From: Siphonodentalium dalli
Taxonomy: Eukaryota > Mollusca > Scaphopoda > Gadilida > Siphonodentaliidae
DNA: 64,000 nucleotides
NCBI GenBank assembly: GCA_032622095.1
Contig: CP136067.1
Span: forward strand, 79,198,705-79,262,704
Reading direction: 5' to 3'
In this document: piece by piece, positions 59,931 through 64,000 of the stretch
How positions within the stretch are numbered: position 1 is the first letter of the stretch
Layout: the number at the start of each line of letters is the position of its first letter
Translations under genes and position numbers: made by a program
The notes under the pieces: generated by a model
Seen by the model: only the letters and a program-made list of their open reading frames with translations
The model's database searches: none
Told to the model about the DNA's origin: nothing

Positions 59931-60859
59931 TACTTTGTAAGTTTGAGCTATTGCCATGGGTTGGCATCCATCGTCCGTGTGTGTGTGCGTGTGTCCGTCA
60001 ACAATTTCATTTGGCGCGGGCTACAGTTTGTATCTTTCGTTTGATCTTTATGAAATTTGTCATGAATGTTGACATTGACATGTAGATGGGGTCATTCAGC
60101 CAAAAAATATGGCCGCTGGTGGCCATCTTGGATTTCAAAATTAAATCCATTGGCGCGGGCTACAGGCCGTACTATTTGTGTGATCATCATAAAATTTGAC
60201 ATTTACATGCAGATGGGAACGAGTCATTTTAGAATCAATCGGCCAAAAAACATGGCCGCTGGCGGCCATCTTGGAATTTACTCTTTGCATCACTAAATCC
60301 TTTGACACATCCTACAGACCACATCCCTGATTCGATCATCACCAAACTTCACATGGATCATCGGGGTGACCTCTAGATGGGAACGAGTCATTTTGGGGTC
60401 ATTTGGCTAAAAAAACATGGCCACTGGCAGCCATATTGGAGTTTACTCTTTGCATCATTAAATACTTTGACATACCCTACATACCACATCCCTGATCTGA
60501 TCATCACCAAACTTCATATGGATCATCGGAGTGACCTCTTGATGGGAACGAGTCATTTTGGGGTCATTCGGCAAAATAATATGGCCACTAATGGCCATTT
60601 TGGATTTTACTCTTTGTATGAGTAAATATTTCTACAAAATCCATTAGCATGGGTTATAGACCGATCTGTTTGTTTGATCTTCATGAAATTTGTTATGAAT
60701 GTTGACATTGACATGTAGATAGGAACGAGTCATTTTGGGGTCATTTGGCAAAAAAACATGGTCGCCAGTGGCCATTTTAGAATTCACTAAATACTTTGGC
60801 ACACCCTACAGACCACATCCCTGATCCGATCATTATGAAACTTGTCATGAATGTTGATA
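59931..60859. mobile_element. TAGCTCAACTT satellite element, divergent copy, truncated
   Basis: Same 5' dyad (TAGCTCAACTTACTTTGTAA / AGTTTGAGCTA) and monomers with GAACGAGTCATTTTGGGGTC and AACATGGCCGCTGGCGGCCA, but much more diverged than 42782 or 50197. It is cut at its 3' side by the insertion of the 4.67-kb element at 60860. Confidence 0.8.
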
Positions 60860-63800
60860 TTTCCGCTAAAGGAAGCCGTTCACACTGAACTATATGGATA
60901 GATGTCCTGCGTTTGTAAAACCATAGTAGAAAAGGGGTTAACTTTTTTGTGGTCGTCTACGGTACCTCACGGTCGTTAGTGGCTTGCTCGTATTAGTCAC
61001 GCATGCGCAGTCCCCATATAACCGACTTAATGCGCCAGTTTATTTTCTGCTACCACAGAGAGAAGTCATAAGGGAGTATTGTTCCGAATTTGTCGTTTAA
61101 CAACTAGACAACAAATTCAATTTATCGATACAATAATTACTGGTCGCCTACGCGTTAGTTTTTAGAATTATTGTTTCGAATTCACGGACCGTTTCGCTTC
61201 AAACATACAATTGTTCCGTGTTTTCGAATAGGCGGCGGACTTAAAACTTTTCGAATCTGAAAATCGACATTTCGCCATAATCAGCCGCCATTTCAAGGCC
61301 TTACGAGGCGCATAGACTATTGTGAACAATTCATCTATGTAATTATTATAGAACCTATAAGGTATGATATATTTTGTCAGATATAAAAAATGCCACGTGT
61401 TTTTTACCGGAAGTCTCCTAATTTCGTGGGAATTTATTTACGCGTGGACGTTTATTTAGCAATAATTACCATCGCTACTGACGCTATTTATCATAATGTT
61501 ATGAACTACATTCTTTCTCATAATATTTTGTTGTTTTATGGCTCAATACAACTGTCCAGATGTGTTGGTCACATCTGAACTTAAAAGTTGATTACAATTT
61601 ACATCTGGGTTTATCAATTCAATGTAAAAACAGTAGTGTCATTATTACTTTAATATATTGACAGAGATTGATATTGGACAAGTGTTATAATTATGTTCAT
61701 GGTTTGATTCTCGTAACGGAGCATCACCTTCAATGTAACGATCTCAGCCATGTGTTAGCGGACCGGTGATTGCACCCTGGTCAGGGTATTCTGACAGAAA
61801 TCTTAAAAGTTGATTACAATTTACATCTGGGTTTATCAATTCAATGTAAAAACAGTAGTGTCATTATTACTTTCATAAATTGACAGATTGATATTGGACA
61901 AGTGTTATAAGTATGTTCATGGTTTGATTCTCGTAACGGAGCATCACCTTCAATGTAACAATCTCAGCCATGTGCTAGCGGACCGGGGATTGCACCCTGG
62001 TCAGGGTATTCTGACAGAAATCAGAACTCGGTCCGATACCAAGTTTGTCAGGCTAACAAGTCCCATTTGAGATTACTGAATAAAATCCGAATGCAAATGC
62101 CGATTTTCCCCATTACAACACTTGTTCAGGTATGTTGTCGTGGGTGCACTACGCTGCACATGTACACACCTAGGTGTGTGCATGTTAGAGAACACTACTG
62201 GAGTCGCTAGATCTCATCTAAACAACATGCTTTCACAAAATACTTTGTGTTTTCTGTTTTAATACTGTCACACATGTCTCCTATGATTTATATGTGTTGG
62301 TCGACGCTTGAATTTATCAGACTACAGTTTATCAATATCAGAAAAATAATGACTGTTGTCGTACTATGATTAGTTAGTGTCATTAATTTCAGACAGGGAT
62401 TGACATCTGACAGGAGTCAGATTTCTGTTGAGTACATGATTCGATTCTCGTACAGTGCTTCAACTTCACTGTCAAAATTTATAACTGCTAGCATTTAATG
62501 ATTGCAAGCATGACACTAAAATTAATCGTGATGACAGTTTCACTATAATTCCAGATTTTAGTTATTCTGAATTGTATCCAAAGATTAACCCATCCTTTCA
62601 AAATTGCTGGGTTGTATCTCGACCAAATGGTGTCTCCTTCCGGAATACAAACATAATTGCTTTCCTTCCTGTGTAGGTTTACTGAAAAGAAGCAGGGGGG
62701 GTCTGGATTACTACGATTCTGGATATGGCTCTAATTGGGACACAAAAATTACAAATCATGGGTGCTCCGGTTTGCATTCTCTAGAGTAAGGCAAGAGGCT
62801 TATCGTCACTCTGACGGTGTTTACTCATGGTTTCACTATCTAAAAATATATTTGAAGATACTTTGGTTTGAACAACCTTTCCCCTTCTTGATTCAATTAT
62901 GTGAATGATTCCAGCCTGACAGGTATTTAGAGTCGTGGTGACTTGACCCCTCCAGGTAACTGGTCCACTGGCAATAACTGGCGACCGTGGCCTGGATGAC
63001 GCTCCCCAATGAATAACGATATAATAGCAGTGGTATTCCAAGACGAGGAAGGTGGGGGAGACATTATTTATGACAAGTAACCATATCAAATGTGAGCTTG
63101 GTACAAGAACAGGCTGTACATCCAATACAGCATGTATTGTTCATAAAGGGCATGGTAGGTATTTTGAAGGTATTCATGGACTAGTTGGTGTCTCAATGAA
63201 TTTTAAAATATATACGTGTCCCGACCTTTCATACCGTTGATATGGCGAATATACTTCACACACGAATGAAGCATATTTACATGGAAAGCATTTATATTGC
63301 CATGTGTCCCACGACCACTGCCAATAGCCTTTCCGACAAGAGGCCATCAGCATGGCTCTTCATACTTCTATTGCCCATATCAATTTGATTATCTGGCACA
63401 TAGACAATAAAACAGGCAAAGACGTTTGCGCTGTCCAGCTAAGCTTTCGAGGAAGCTCATTGACCAGCATTACCTACCGACGCAGGCAGGGGACCACCCC
63501 GTTCGAGTGGCATCCCATCCACATGGCACAGATGCCCGATCATAAGGGCCTGAAGCCATGCTGCCAACTGCGCATTTCGGTCTATGCTGTCCTCTCTTCC
63601 TTAAACATGCCATAAGCGGGACCACTTAGGTCGGGGGAGTTCCTCTCTATCTTGGCTCTTCAAATTAAAATAAAACAACATTATAAAGGTATGTGTATCC
63701 TTTACTAGGAGAATGATAATTTCTTTCCTTTCCTTCCTAGGGGAGCCATTTTTAGAGCGGGTCTTCCCCTAGTTTGCTGCATGCTTCACACTAACCGACC

Positions 63801-64000
63801 TATCACACACCTAAGTCGTTCTGCTGCATGTTTGGGGGGGCAGAGGCTCGGACCTGAATATTCCGTATGGTGACTGTGAAAATTTACCTGTGTTCATCAT
63901 CTGACTACATGTTACATCATTTGAACTGATTTTGGTTGTAGAAGGCGCACCTTCATTTCTTAGAATCGGATCGCGGTGGGTATTCCGCTGGGAACGCGGA
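60860..64000. mobile_element. 4.67-kb TIR element, copy 2, runs off right edge
   Basis: Starts TTTCCGCTAAAGGAAGCCGT after TA, inside a satellite monomer. Colinear with 19351 to about 22310 at high identity, with small indels (for example a G7 tract versus G22), and carrying the same internal SINE. Distinguishing feature: an internal ~225-bp tandem duplication (61577-61800 and 61803-62030) that copy 1 lacks. The longest frame (62781-63125, minus, 114 codons) is broken in copy 1. Confidence 0.85.

Noticed and set aside
1-64000. CRISPR arrays, operons, tRNA or rRNA genes
   Set aside because: Regular repeats here are minisatellite, satellite or transposon arrays. The tRNA-like sequences are SINE heads with mismatched boxes, and no rRNA segment was recognised.

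Overview
The window looks like AT-rich nuclear DNA from a lophotrochozoan animal, most likely a mollusc. The evidence is spliceosomal gene structure, the absence of operons, very dense TA- and TTAA-flanked inverted-repeat elements, a tRNA-derived SINE, LINE fragments, and several dispersed repeats of the kind common in bivalve and gastropod genomes (for example the hairpin TATACCCCCC...GGGGGGTATA at 1332-1363). I could not search a database, so the phylum is an inference.

Two host genes can be reconstructed by splice sites and phase. On the minus strand, seven exons between 16329 and 2077 encode the first roughly 220 residues of an HSDL1-type (hydroxysteroid dehydrogenase-like 1) short-chain dehydrogenase. 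It has TGxxxGxG, NNVG, Ser and YxxxK motifs, and the C-terminal exons lie beyond the left edge. Exon 2 carries one extra A that breaks the frame. On the plus strand, five exons between 36491 and 58039 fit together in phase. They encode a low-complexity, acidic, W-D-S-rich protein that I do not recognise with certainty; it resembles the linker region of ANKRD26/ANKRD30-type proteins and is partial at both ends.

Everything else is largely transposon-derived. 1-16 kb holds the HSDL1 introns with fold-back MITEs, a SINE, internally tandem dispersed repeats and a 1.4-kb element with palindromic GCGCTTAAGCGC arrays. 16.5-33.5 kb is a stack of nested palindromic elements, including a 4.67-kb TA-flanked element (19351-24016) whose second copy runs off the right edge (60860-64000). 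33.6-35.3 kb is a decayed LINE.

36.5-58 kb is the plus-strand gene. Its 18-kb first visible intron contains a hAT-like MITE, a nearly intact LINE (44406-48298) sandwiched between two ~3.3-3.5-kb near-identical direct repeats, a satellite-bearing TIR element, and a 57-bp minisatellite. 58-64 kb returns to repeats.

The most notable observations are the giant direct repeats abutting the LINE, an HSDL1 homologue that keeps the catalytic tyrosine replaced in vertebrates, a template-switch palindrome provable against a paralogous copy in the same window, an element family with 6-bp target duplications and palindromic arrays, and a multicopy 4.67-kb TIR element with no recognisable transposase.
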